Shown here piece after piece: positions 20,991-31,617 of a stretch of DNA of 64,000 nt; within the stretch, counting starts at the first letter, position 1; the number at the start of each line of letters is the position of its first letter. The stretch is from Diaporthe sp. PMI_573 (Eukaryota > Ascomycota > Sordariomycetes > Diaporthales > Diaporthaceae). A program made the translations under genes and the position numbers. A model generated the notes under the pieces. It saw only the letters and a list, made by a program, of their open reading frames with translations. It made no database searches and was not told the origin of the DNA. The stretch covers positions 248,001-312,000 of the forward strand of contig JAJTUP010000026.1 in assembly GCA_021399435.1 (NCBI GenBank), in the 5' to 3' direction.

Positions 20991-23900
20991 ATGGACCCCA
21001 CAATGTCGACACAGGAGCTGCAGCTCTGTCAGTTCCTGATGGAGCTGCCTGCTCGGAAACGATACCGATACACCAAAGAATCAGAAGACCTCCTGCTCGA
21101 AAATCTCTTCAGGTTCATGTCTGGCGGCAAGGACGACTACCTGAGGCTCTTCTTCCCGAACGGAGGACCGGTCGTCGATGGCACAGTTCTCAAGCTCAAG
21201 GACGCCCAGGGTGCTATCGAGGGTGCAGAATACACCGAGGCCGCTCGAGGAATGGCATGCGGGCACATATTCAAGGCAGGAGAGGCTTCATATGGCTGCA
21301 AGACGTGTGGCACCGACGACACCTGCTGCCTCTGCGCAAAATGCTTCGATGCCACGGATCATACGGGACACATGGTTAGGATTAGTATTTCACCGGGCAA
21401 TAGTGGTTGCTGTGACTGTGGCGATCCGGAGGCATGGAAGACCCCTATGTTCTGTACAATACACTCGACCTGGGAGCACGAGCAGCCAAAGGGCAAGGAC
21501 AAGGAGATCGCGAGATTGCCCGACGACCTACTCTTCAGCATCCGGATGACGATCGGGCGGGTTATCGACTATCTTTGCGACGTGATATCGTGCTCGCCCG
21601 AGCAGCTGCGACAGACGAAGACGGTCGAGTCGATCAAGCATGATGAGGAGATGTCGAGGTTAAATTCAACATACCACGGTGGCGACGTGGGTTCTCCTGG
21701 GGAGTATGCCATTGTCCTGTGGAACGACGAGAAGCACACCATCACAGAGGTTAGAGACCAAGTTGCCAGGGCATGCGCAATGACTCAGCGAGAGGCTCTC
21801 CAAAAGGCGTATGAGACTGATACCATCGGACGAAGTATCCTCACCTACGACGAGGCCGTTGAGACTCTTCTCTCGAGGGCCAACACCTTGGAGCAGATTC
21901 GTGTGACTGTTACCATACGCTCTTCACGCGATACCTTCCGAGAGCAAATGTGCGGCACAATCATCGAGTGGTTGAAAGACATCTCGGGGTGCGCGGTGGG
22001 CCAAGATTCCTCCATTCTGCGGCTTATTGTCTGCGAAGAACTTCTCAAACCATGGCGCATGGGAAGTCCAGCTACTCACGCCATCGTCGGTCAGGAAGGA
22101 ATGGACGACGAGGACAAGGAGGACCAAAAAGAAGACACTTCCATGAACGTCTATACCCAGTTCGCACTGCTGCAGGCTGCCAGGCTACAACAAGCCAGAG
22201 AAGCCGTCAGACGCGGTATAAACACGACGAGAAACGTGGAAGGCAGCGATGATGATGACGACGACGACGACGACGGCGACGACGACGACAGTGATGCCGA
22301 TGGCGAGGATCATACACCATCTTCACAGGGAGATATGGATGAGGACGTCGATGACGACGAGGAAGACGTGATGATGCTTGATTCAGCACCAGGTGCCGCC
22401 GGCGACGTCAACATGTCTGACTGGCGAGGTGATGAGGCTTTGGAGGCAGATGAAGCAACCATGGCTGGCTATCCACCGCCTCCTCCTCCTCCTCCGGTGC
22501 CCAGTGGCCCCCGACGAAATATCGGGGACCGGGATCTGACCCCGTCTGATTCGGACACTGCGGAGCCTCTCATACCGTCATCCATCTACGCGAAGAACAG
22601 CCTCGATGTGCCCAAGACGCCTGGCGTGGCGCAAGACGAACAGGCAACACCACCCAGGTCCGGTCGTTATTGGATGCTCGCGCCGGCCGCATACGTGGAG
22701 ACGGAGAATGTACCACCTTCGGAAGATCTGTTCCAGAGAGTCCGCCTGGACTGGATGATCCTTTTTGATCTTCGGATGTGGAAGAAGGTGCGCAACGATA
22801 TGCGATCCCTCTACATATCCACCGTCGTGACGATCCCAGAGTTTAAACGTGTTCTTGGCCTCCGTTTTGCTGGACTCTACACAACTTTGGCCCAACTCTA
22901 CCTGATTGGGGATCGAGAGCCAGACCATTCGATTATCAATCTTTCCCTTCAGATGCTCACCACACCCTCGATCACCGCGGAGGTTGTGGAGCGCGGAAAT
23001 TTCTTGACCAGTCTGTTGGCTATTCTATACACCTTTTTAACGACTCGTCAAGTCGGCCACCCGTGGAACGTCTCGGATACTGCTGTCTTGGCTTTTGACT
23101 CTGGATCTGTGACCAACAGGCGCATGTACCATTTCTTTGCCGACCTCAAGTACCTATTTCTATCTCCACATGTGCAGGAGCGCCTGAGAACAGAGGACCG
23201 GTATATGTTGCAGTTTCTCGACCTCGTCAAGCTTCATCAAGGCATATGTCCAAACACAAGGGCAGTTGGAGAACATGTTGAGTACGAGACTGACACATGG
23301 ATCAGTGCATCACTCATAACACGAGAAATAAACCGGCTGTGTCGCCTCTTTAGCCGGTCTTTCACAGGTGTCGAAGACACAGACGGCGTTTGTCGGGCCA
23401 TCCGTCTGGCGGCAAAGACCGTGATTGTGAATTCCATTGGCGCGGAGCGCGCACGATTCACCCAGGCTGAGATCAAGGACGAGGTTCGCTTCAAGGCCTT
23501 GGGCGACTTTGAATTCGACGGCGACAAGTCCAAATATGATGTCGTCAAGTTTGTGGTCGAGGAACAGCCCATCAGCTTCCACCACGCTCTTCATTATACC
23601 TTGTCCTGGCTCATCGAATGTGGAAAGTCCCTGACTGTCGAACAATTGCGAGCTATTCTCAGTTTTACGGCCCAAGAGCTCAAAGGCCACCCTCGTCTCA
23701 TGGGCAAGCGGCAGATGCCGAGACGCGATTATGGGCCAGAAGATTTCCTCATGGCGGCGTTCGACTACCCCTTGAGGGTCTGCGCCTGGTTAGCTCAAAT
23801 GAAGGCTGGAATGTGGGTTCGCAATGGCATGAGTCTCAGGCACCAGGCTGGAACCTATCGTGGCGTGGGTCAGAGGGATGTGTCTCATCATCGAGATATT

Positions 23901-26900
23901 TTCTTGTTGCAGACCGCGCTCGTGGTGTGTAACCCAAGTCGAGTGCTTGCTTCCGTCGTCGATCGTTTCGGAATGGAGAAGTGGACCAAGGGCTTCTTCG
24001 AACAAAAGTCTACCGCTCAAGATGACGCACAGCATCTGGACATTGTTGAAGACATGATCCACCTCCTCGTTGTCCTGCTCAGCGATAGGACGTCTCTAAT
24101 ACGCACCGAAGATGAGCCGAACAGTCGCATCTTGGCCATGCGCCGCGACATCACGCATGTGCTTTGCTTCAAGCCTCTTTCATTCACCGAGATAGGGAAC
24201 AAGTTGCCCGAGAGATATCAAGAGCAAGAGGACTTCACCAGGGTTCTCGACGAGATGTCCAACTACAGAGCACCAGAGGGCGTGTCGGACATAGGCACAT
24301 TTGACTTGAAGCCGCAGTTTGTTGAGGAGGTCGACCCGTATATTGCCCACTACAACAAGAATCAGCGGGAAGAGTCGGAGATGGCCTGGCGCAAATGTGT
24401 GGCCAAGAAAACTGGCAGGCCCATTGAGGATGTGGTGTACGAGCCGAAGCTACGTCCAATCCCCGGCGGTGTCTTCGCCGGCCTTGCCGACTTCACCAGC
24501 ACTGGCATGTTCGCCCAGATCATTTATTACAGTCTCCTGTACCCGCTTGTGTGTCAGAAGCTGACGCCAACCGTGCCGTACACGAGGGTCGAAACATACC
24601 TGCAAGTGGTGTTGCACCTTATCCTCATCGCCATTGCTGAAGACAAGCCATCTGGTGGAGAGCCGTCGAAACCGTCGTTCATTCATAACGCTCTGACCCA
24701 GGTCGCGCGAAGCAACTTTATGCAGGACGCCCCCACGTCCAAGACGATTGTGTCCCTTCTGGACATGATGTCAACTAAGGAGGAGCTCAAGAGTTGCCAC
24801 CCCAGGATCGCACTCGTCCTCAAGCGCATGCGTCAGAAACGGCCATACGACTTTGAGGCGGCATACGTGCGACTTGGTGTCCCAGTGGATAGGATCAGCA
24901 CCGCCTCGCCGGCCGCCATTGCCAATGCCGATGAGGAGCGGGAGCGCAAGAAGAAGGCGGCTTTGGATCGCCAAGCCCGGGTGATGGCACAGTTCCAACA
25001 GCAGCAGAAGACCTTCCTTGCGAATCAGGGTGATATTGACTGGGGCGACGTCGATGACTTGGAAGATGAGGATTTGCCTGAACCGGTGGAGGAGAAGAAC
25101 TTCTGGAAATACCCATCCGGGACATGTATTCTTTGCCAGGAAGACACAGACGATCGTCGACTATATGGCACATTCAGCTTCATTAGGGAGAGCGGGATCC
25201 TACGGCAGACGGATCTATCAGACCCTGACTTCGTCCGAGAGGCATTCCACACACCCAAAGACCTCGACCGATCGGCTGAGCCCATCCGGCCTTTTGGGGT
25301 GGCGCACGAAAACCGCAAGGACGTTCAAAAGGTCAACCAGCAAGGAGAGACTTTCACTACGGAACGCCAGATTATTGGCAAGGGGTTCCCTCCACACGCA
25401 GTAAGAAATGGCCCAGTCTCCATCGGTTGCGGCCACATCATGCACTACAGTTGTTTCGAGGTGTACTTCGAGGCGACCCAGCAGCGGCACAAGCAGCAGA
25501 TCGCGCGTCATCACCCCGAGGACCCGTACCGCCTGGAGTTCGTGTGTCCACTTTGCAAGGCCTTGGGCAACGCTTTCCTGCCGATCCTTTGGAGGGGTCA
25601 AGAGGAATCATATCCCGGTGTGTTGCAGACCTCGACCGAGTCCCAAATATCTTCTGAAGCATTCGCGGTCTTCCTCAAGGAAAACCTGTCTTCTATGCAC
25701 AATGCCGCCCTGGCGTTGGAGCCTCAATCTCATTCGTCCCAGAGGATGTTCTCGCAATACACCAAGGGAACACTGCTGCCCAACTTGGCAGAGAAATCAT
25801 CACACCTTGTTGTGGATGCTTGGGAATCCGGCTCGCAGACGCCATCTGTCGGTACGCCCTGGGGCGGCAACACCCCCGAATCAAGTGGACAGTCGTCAGG
25901 CATGAGCGAGAGCAGCAGCGCGATGTCGGAGCTGGTTATCGTCTACCGTCGCCTTCGAGATACTCTCCGACGGAATGGTCTCATGGGAAGGCATGCTCCT
26001 GAGCAGCTCGAACGCATGAACGAACCCCTGGTAAATCCCACTGATCTATGCGACAGTGATGTCCTGACCCAGACTGTGGGCTTCTCGATCTCGGCTGTGG
26101 AGATACAGCAGAGAGGGCAGGACTCCGAGTACGGCTCGCTTCTGCTCGAGAAGATACCCGAGCAGGCCCTTACTCACCTACGCATCTTGGCAGAGACTGT
26201 CACTTCATACATCGCCATAGGGGGCCAGAAGTATGCCGGCCAAAATCGAATCGACAGGGAGTTCAAGAAGGACAGCGAGAGGCAACACTTCCAGCTCTTC
26301 GTCCCAGACGGAGAGGATAACCTGGCTGCTCACCCACCACTACTGACACAGGACACGTTCATCTTCCTGTGTGAGAGCGTCTTCGGTTTCTCCGCAGCGA
26401 ATGGCATCGATGTTTCATACTTGCTGCGCGTGTGCTATCTTGCCGAGATGGTCAAGGTCGTCTACCGTACGGCCAGGATCACTTTCCCCAACCACGAGTG
26501 GATGTCTGGTGAGGGTCTGGAGGATCGAAGCCTGATCAACTTCGCCGAATTCTGCAAAACCGTCTTCAACATGGACTTGGAGTATACGATACCCGGTGAC
26601 GCAACCCCTGCTCCCGACCACGGTTTCAACCAACCTTGCTTCCAGAGTCTTGCCGACTTTTACGCCTTCACCAAGAAGTACGCCCAAGTGTTCCTCCGGA
26701 AATGCGTGGTGTTGCTTTACGTCAAGTACGGCGTCGACTTCAACAGCCACATCTCGCCCCAGCCAGAACAGGACGAGCTCGACCGTCTGACCGAGGCGCT
26801 CCGCCTGCCGGATTTTGACAGCATGTGCGCAGCTCTCACGCCACTGGGCATCCATGTCGGGTGGCCAGGCTCCCTATGTGACCAACTAGTCCGTGGTTGG

Positions 26901-27571
26901 ATCCGACACGAAAGGGCACACTACTGGACAAGATCAACGTCCAGAGACATGGCTGCCCTAGACGTTACGGATTGGGACCGCATGCTCAGCCACCCTGGTA
27001 TATTTGAACTCGTGGGTCTGCCGATGAACTACGATACCCTCATAGAGGAGTGTACCCGGCGACGATGTCCGCGGACTGGCAAGGACATCTCTGATCCGAT
27101 GATTTGCCTCTTGTGCGGTGACGTGTTCTGTGGCCAGAGCATTTGTTGCTCGGCCGAGGATACCACGACGACGCTCAGGCGGCAAGGCAGCAGGAGAAGG
27201 ATTGGTGGGGCCCAGCAACACATGAGGAAGTCAGTATCATCCAATCGACAACGATTAAATATCGTACAGCTTTGGATCAGAAACTAACATGCTGCAAAAT
27301 CAGGTGCCAAGGGAACGTCGGGCTCTTCATCAACATCCGCAAGTGCGCAACCTTTTATCTGCATAGGCTTAGCGGGTCGTGGAGCAACGCGCCATACATG
27401 GACAAGTACGGTGAGGCGGACATGGGGCTTCGGCATAGCAGGCAGTTGTTCCTTTCGCAGAAGCGCTACGACTCGATGTTGCGGACAATGTGGCTCAGCC
27501 ACGGTGTTCCATCCTACATCTCGCGCAGGCTTGAGGCCGACATTAATAATGGAGGCTGGGAGACCATTTGA
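20991..27571 (+). CDS. UBR1: E3 ubiquitin-protein ligase UBR1 (N-recognin)
   Basis: Exons 20991-27229 and 27304-27571 flank a 74-nt intron (donor GTCAGT, CTAAC branch site) and give 2168 residues ending GGWETI. Features in order: UBR box zinc fold at about 90-157 (CGHIFKAG, CKTCG, CCLCAKCF, SGCCDCGD) that binds basic N-degrons; an Asp tract at about 420-440; a large helical body; a RING-H2-type domain at about 1379-1524 (CILCQED, GCGHIMHYSCF, FVCPLCKALG); and the C-terminal autoinhibitory/zinc region with CLLCGDVFCGQ and the split HMRKC motif that the intron interrupts. It ubiquitinates proteins with destabilising N-termini together with Rad6-type E2. The stop is TGA in the context TGA-CTA-G and the same frame stays open beyond it (see next entry). 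Confidence 0.95.
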
Positions 27572-28129
27572 CTAGATGGTAGTGAAGAAAATTTCGAGGA
27601 CGAGCTCGAGTTCGAGGACGAGTTCGTGGAGGACGACGAGGAGGACGAGGGCCTTGACGGGAGAGACGATCAAGAATGGGCTCCCCGGCCACCTCCTATC
27701 ACCACTGCGTTCCGAGGGCTCGACGCGCTACTCGAAGTTATGCGCCAACCATTCCCTCCGCCCGTAGGGCCCGTCGACGACATACGGGAGACGGACGGCA
27801 TTGCACCGTGGGCCTTGAGCAACGACGAGGAGGAAGAGTATGACGACTACGACTACGAGGACAACGACGAGACCGGCTGGGAGCCACCTGTGTTCGGGTG
27901 GGCCCCTGTGCCTATCGACATCGATGCCCTTCTCAGTGGGTTGCAGAGCGTTTCTGATGGTGATGACGATTTCGAACAAGACGAGTCGAGTATCGAGGCA
28001 GAGGACGATGAGAGAGGTGATGTTATCACCGCCTCAGAGGGCGTCCCCTTCCCCTGGGGAGGCGGAGGAGGACATCATGAGCCGCCTGACGAGCGGCAGG
28101 AAGAAGGTGGCTACGACGATGTGGATTAA
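27569..28129 (+). other. Putative stop-codon readthrough extension of UBR1
   Basis: The UBR1 TGA at 27569-27571 is followed immediately by CTAG, and the frame then runs open for 185 codons to TAA at 28127-28129. The predicted tail is very acidic (runs such as NDEEEEYDD), with PPxP and Trp-Glu-Pro-Pro elements and a Gly-rich end. There is no ATG near the start of this frame; the only in-frame Met is about 57 codons in. A separate gene is therefore unlikely. An intron that removes the TGA would also remove the conserved UBR1 C-terminus. Either programmed readthrough gives a 2354-residue isoform, or the tail was cut off by a recent nonsense change or a sequence error. Confidence 0.65.
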
Positions 28130-28689
28130 TGTGACCACTTAGTGCGAGGAGCGCAGCCAAGAAAGAGCCTATTCATTCCGATGGCCGCAACAGTGGGCGA
28201 GCCTGGCGGGTCGGCCAGCCGGCCAGCAAGTATACCAGGTGTTTTTGAGTTAAAGGAGGGTTTGTTGTTTTCATATACAGGTGCTTTAGTCCTGGATGAT
28301 GGCACGGCACACAACGCACAGCGCCAGGCGCATATTGATACTGCATGCACATTATGACAGATAACCCCGGCCCACCTTGATAGACAGCACAATTGATGAA
28401 TTCTCTGTAAGATGATTGATTGCCTCAACATGTTGATTGTGGTGTCCTCATACGTTGAGGAAATGCTCCCTGTGGGGTTGCCTTCGTTTGTCTCAACGGC
28501 CGCGACACGGAGAACCCAACGCCCTGCGCTATGCTTTTTGCTTTGCTATTTTACTGTTCGGATTTCCAACATCTATTCCATTCCTTGGGGATATTTCGGC
28601 TTCCCCCCTGGTCCGCCCCGATGCCTGGGTATCATTCTGACTTGGGGGGGGGGCATCCACGTATCGCGCAGGACTTGAAGCAACGCGCC
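28130..28689. other. Intergenic between convergent UBR1 and SWD3-like gene
   Basis: Contains both 3' flanks. No coding frame is supported. Confidence 0.5.
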
Positions 28690-30678
28690 CTACTCGCTCA
28701 TCTGGACGTCCGCCTCGACCGCTGCCTCCAACCCGGCGCTCAAGTCGACCTCGTCGTGATCATGTCCATTTTCACCATTGACCCGGCTAAAGGCAACCTC
28801 ACGTCCTGCTTCCTGGGCTGCCGTCGCATCGTCCTCGCCAGGCTGATACGTCCCGTTCATGTCTTTACCCGCACGGACCCTGTCGTCCTCGGGCTCCGGC
28901 TCCGGCTGCTTGTGGCGGTGGACCACGACCCGCTTGTCGTAGCCGCAAGTGACCATGGTGCCCGAGGCGCTGTGGACGTCGACCCAGAAGCAGACGCCGT
29001 CGTGGGCGCGGGGGATGCGCTGCACGATCTCCTTGGTGCGCACGTCCCACATGACGACGTCGCCGTCTTCGCTTGCTGAGGCGACAAAGGGGACACCGTC
29101 ATCTTGGTATTCTTCTTCGTCCTGTTCGTCTGCTGCCGGCTCTTGGCCGTTGGCTGCCGCCCCACCCTCTCCCGCCCCGTCCAGCTGACCGACGTGGCCG
29201 TTTTGTGCGGGCTTGCGAGCGCCCCTTGGCCGGCGGCGCCGCACGACTCCAAAGCAGCCTCCTATCGAGTAGCCGTCGTTGACGAGGCCCTGGTACGTCT
29301 TCTTCACGGCGCATGGCATGTTGATGAAGTCCCACAATCGGACGCACGAGTCGGTGTAGCTGGCCAGGACGAAGCGGCCGTTGGGCGAGAAGCAGACGGA
29401 GCTGGCGGAGGGGTTGTCCTCGTGTACGAGAGTGCGGAGGCATTGGCCGGTGGCGGTGTCCCAGATGCGTCTGTCGTCTTGTATCAGCAGTCTAGTCTGT
29501 CTGGAGCAAAGCAGGTGGGAGTTCAGAATGCCAAAGGCTCAGGGGGCTCACATCAACCCATCAGTGGAGCAGCTCGCCACCAAGGTGCCATCCAGACAGA
29601 AGTCAATGCCGCTCACGGGGTCACTATGCGCGGGCAGGCTGCGCATCAGCCTCCCCGCGCGCACGTCCCACAGGAAGACCGCCTCGTCGTAGCTCCCGCT
29701 CGCGAGTATGTTGCCCTTGGGGCTGAAGGCGAGACAGTAGAGATAGTTATGGTGGCCCAGCAGGGGCTTCCTCCCCCCGCTTGCCCTGACACCCGCGTCA
29801 CCGGTGCGCCCGCCAATGCCTCTGGCGCTCGTACCAATCCTCCCGACGGCGGCGGCGGCGGCGTTATCGTCGGCGCCGCCCGCGTGGGCCGGGTCACCGG
29901 TGACCCTGTTCCACAGGCGGATAGTCTTGTCGTCGGACCCGGTGGCGAGGGTCTCACTGTCCGGGCTCCAGGCCAGGCATGACACGCCGGCCATGTGGCC
30001 GACGAAGGTGTCCATATGGGCGCCCGTCTCGGCGTCCCAGATCATGGCGGTGGCGTCTGCGGAGGCGGAGGCGATCCACCTGCCGTCCGGGGAGATGCGC
30101 ACCTGAGAGATTGGCTTCTCATGGCCGCGCAGTTCGAGGGATGGTTGGAAGTTGGGGCGGAGTGGGGGAGGCCTTGGCGACGAGTGGAAAGGTGTGGTGG
30201 ATGTCGAGCGGTGGGGGGTGCGACGGGAGGAAGTGCGCGAGCGTGAGCGCGATCGAGAGCGGGACCTCGAGCGAGAGTCTAGGCGCGACCGCGACCGCGA
30301 CCGCGACCGTGACCGTGACCTTGATCTTGACGTGGACCTGCACCTTGACTGCGACGCGGAGTCGGAGGGCGAGGCGGCCCTTGATCTGGAGCGTGAGCGC
30401 GGTCTCGAGGGCGGACTGTACGGACGACTGTGGTCCCCTTTGGTCTCAATGTTCTCTGGATCTGTGCTTCGTGATCTGGATTTGGGTCTGGCATGGCGGA
30501 TTGAGAGGCTGCGGCGCTGGCTCTGTGGCGAGGCTGGCGATTGGTTGCGGGCGGGTTCTGTTCCTGCTTCCTGGTCTGGCGCAGATTCTGGGGAGCTGTG
30601 CTCGGCACTGCCATCGTTCCGCTTGCGCCGCTTGGATGGCTGATCCGAGGGCCTGTCCTCCAGCTCAGGATCTGACAT
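28690..30678 (-). CDS. SWD3: WD40 protein, probable COMPASS subunit Swd3/WDR5, with SR-rich N-terminus
   Basis: Exons 29558-30678 and 28690-29470 are joined across an 87-nt intron (29471-29557, donor GTTGAT, acceptor CGACAG), giving 633 residues from the ATG at 30678. Residues 1-180 are disordered: a basic KRRKR patch, then long Arg-Ser dipeptide runs (about 112-153). The WD40 propeller starts at about 182. Its blades read like WDR5: GHEKPISQVRISPDGRW, GSDDKTIRLW, GHHNYLYCLAFSPKGN, SLPAHSDPVSGIDF, RIWDTATGQCLRTL and WDVRTKEIVQ. WDR5/Swd3 scaffolds the Set1 H3K4 methyltransferase complex in the nucleus. The SR domain and an acidic insert between the last blades are absent from yeast Swd3, so a second role at RNA is conceivable. 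It is divergent from ISC1. Confidence 0.8.
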
Positions 30679-31447
30679 GGCGGTGTGATCTCTGTGTGAC
30701 CCTGAGCAGTCGAAGTGTGGGGCGGATGGTTGATCCTGAGGTGGTGGTGGAATTGAAGCAAGCTGGTTTGCGACGAGAAGCAAGCATGAATGTTTGGCGG
30801 CGGGCAGAAAAGACCTGGCCAAGATGGCTGGCCTACAGGGGTGGCGGCAGGATGGATGCAGCAGCTGGGATTAGCAGTGCAGCTAAGGCCAGGGGTTCGT
30901 TGGTGACGTCTTAAGCCTGAGCTTAAATTGTCCCCTGCCCCCGGCAGACCTCGGGAGGCAGGCGGTTCTGGCAGTTCTGGCAGTCAAATGCTGACGAGGT
31001 GAATAACACCGGCAGTGGTCAGGTACTGACTGATCCGATCTTTGACATGAGGGCGGGGGGGGGGCCACTTGATATTGGGCAGCAGTGGGTTTCAACATGG
31101 GACTCGAGGAATCCTCCCAAGCATCATAATTCATCAGCATAAGCCGTCCCTTTGATGTGCTGCGTATGGCCCTCGCCCTCTGGCCCCGGGCTACCACCGA
31201 TTCGAATCTAGTCCCGGTTGGCCATCGCATGGGTTGCCTCTCAATCTCTCGCGTCTGCTCCCCTTTTCACCTGCAGCATAATAAGATAATAAGACAAACA
31301 TCACCACCGCCCATGACAAATTCTCACCGGCACAAGTGGTCCAATGAACCGTCCAAGACGTGCGTGACAGGCGTGATAGACAAGACGCGCGGTACCTTAG
31401 AAGACGGGACCAGACGAACAACACAGGACGAGTGAGTTAAATGGTCA

Positions 31448-31465
31448 TGTGTGTGTGTGTGTGTG
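31448..31465. repeat. (TG)9 microsatellite
   Basis: Nine TG units about 155 bp before the ISC1 start codon. Confidence 0.9.
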
Positions 31466-31583
31466 ATGCTATGTTCATATAACTTGTTACACGCGACCGA
31501 CTTCACCTCACCTCGCCTCCACCTTCATTCACCCTGCCTACTCCCTCTCTCTCTCTCTGTGCCCACCCAGCCGGTCTGCCGGG

Positions 31584-31604
31584 CAGTCAGTCAGTCAGTC
31601 AGTC
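31584..31604. repeat. (CAGT)5 microsatellite
   Basis: Five CAGT units just before the ISC1 start codon, probably within the 5' untranslated region. Confidence 0.85.
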
Positions 31605-31617
31605 ACCCAACCTCATC

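Larger units (their letters stand above)
30679..31617. promoter_or_regulatory. Bidirectional promoter, SWD3-like / ISC1
   Basis: A 939-bp gap between divergent starts. The ISC1-proximal half is packed with simple repeats: (TG)9, a CT tract at 31541-31558 and (CAGT)5. No classical TATA box is seen. Confidence 0.5.

Noticed and set aside
27626..28129. Acidic open frame after UBR1 as a separate gene
   Set aside because: Its apparent start is GTG. It is in the same frame as UBR1 and has no ATG for about 57 codons, so readthrough or a broken C-terminus explains it better.
31190..31215. tRNA T-loop-like GATTCGAATC
   Set aside because: The flanking bases do not form a T stem on either strand and no A box lies at the right distance.
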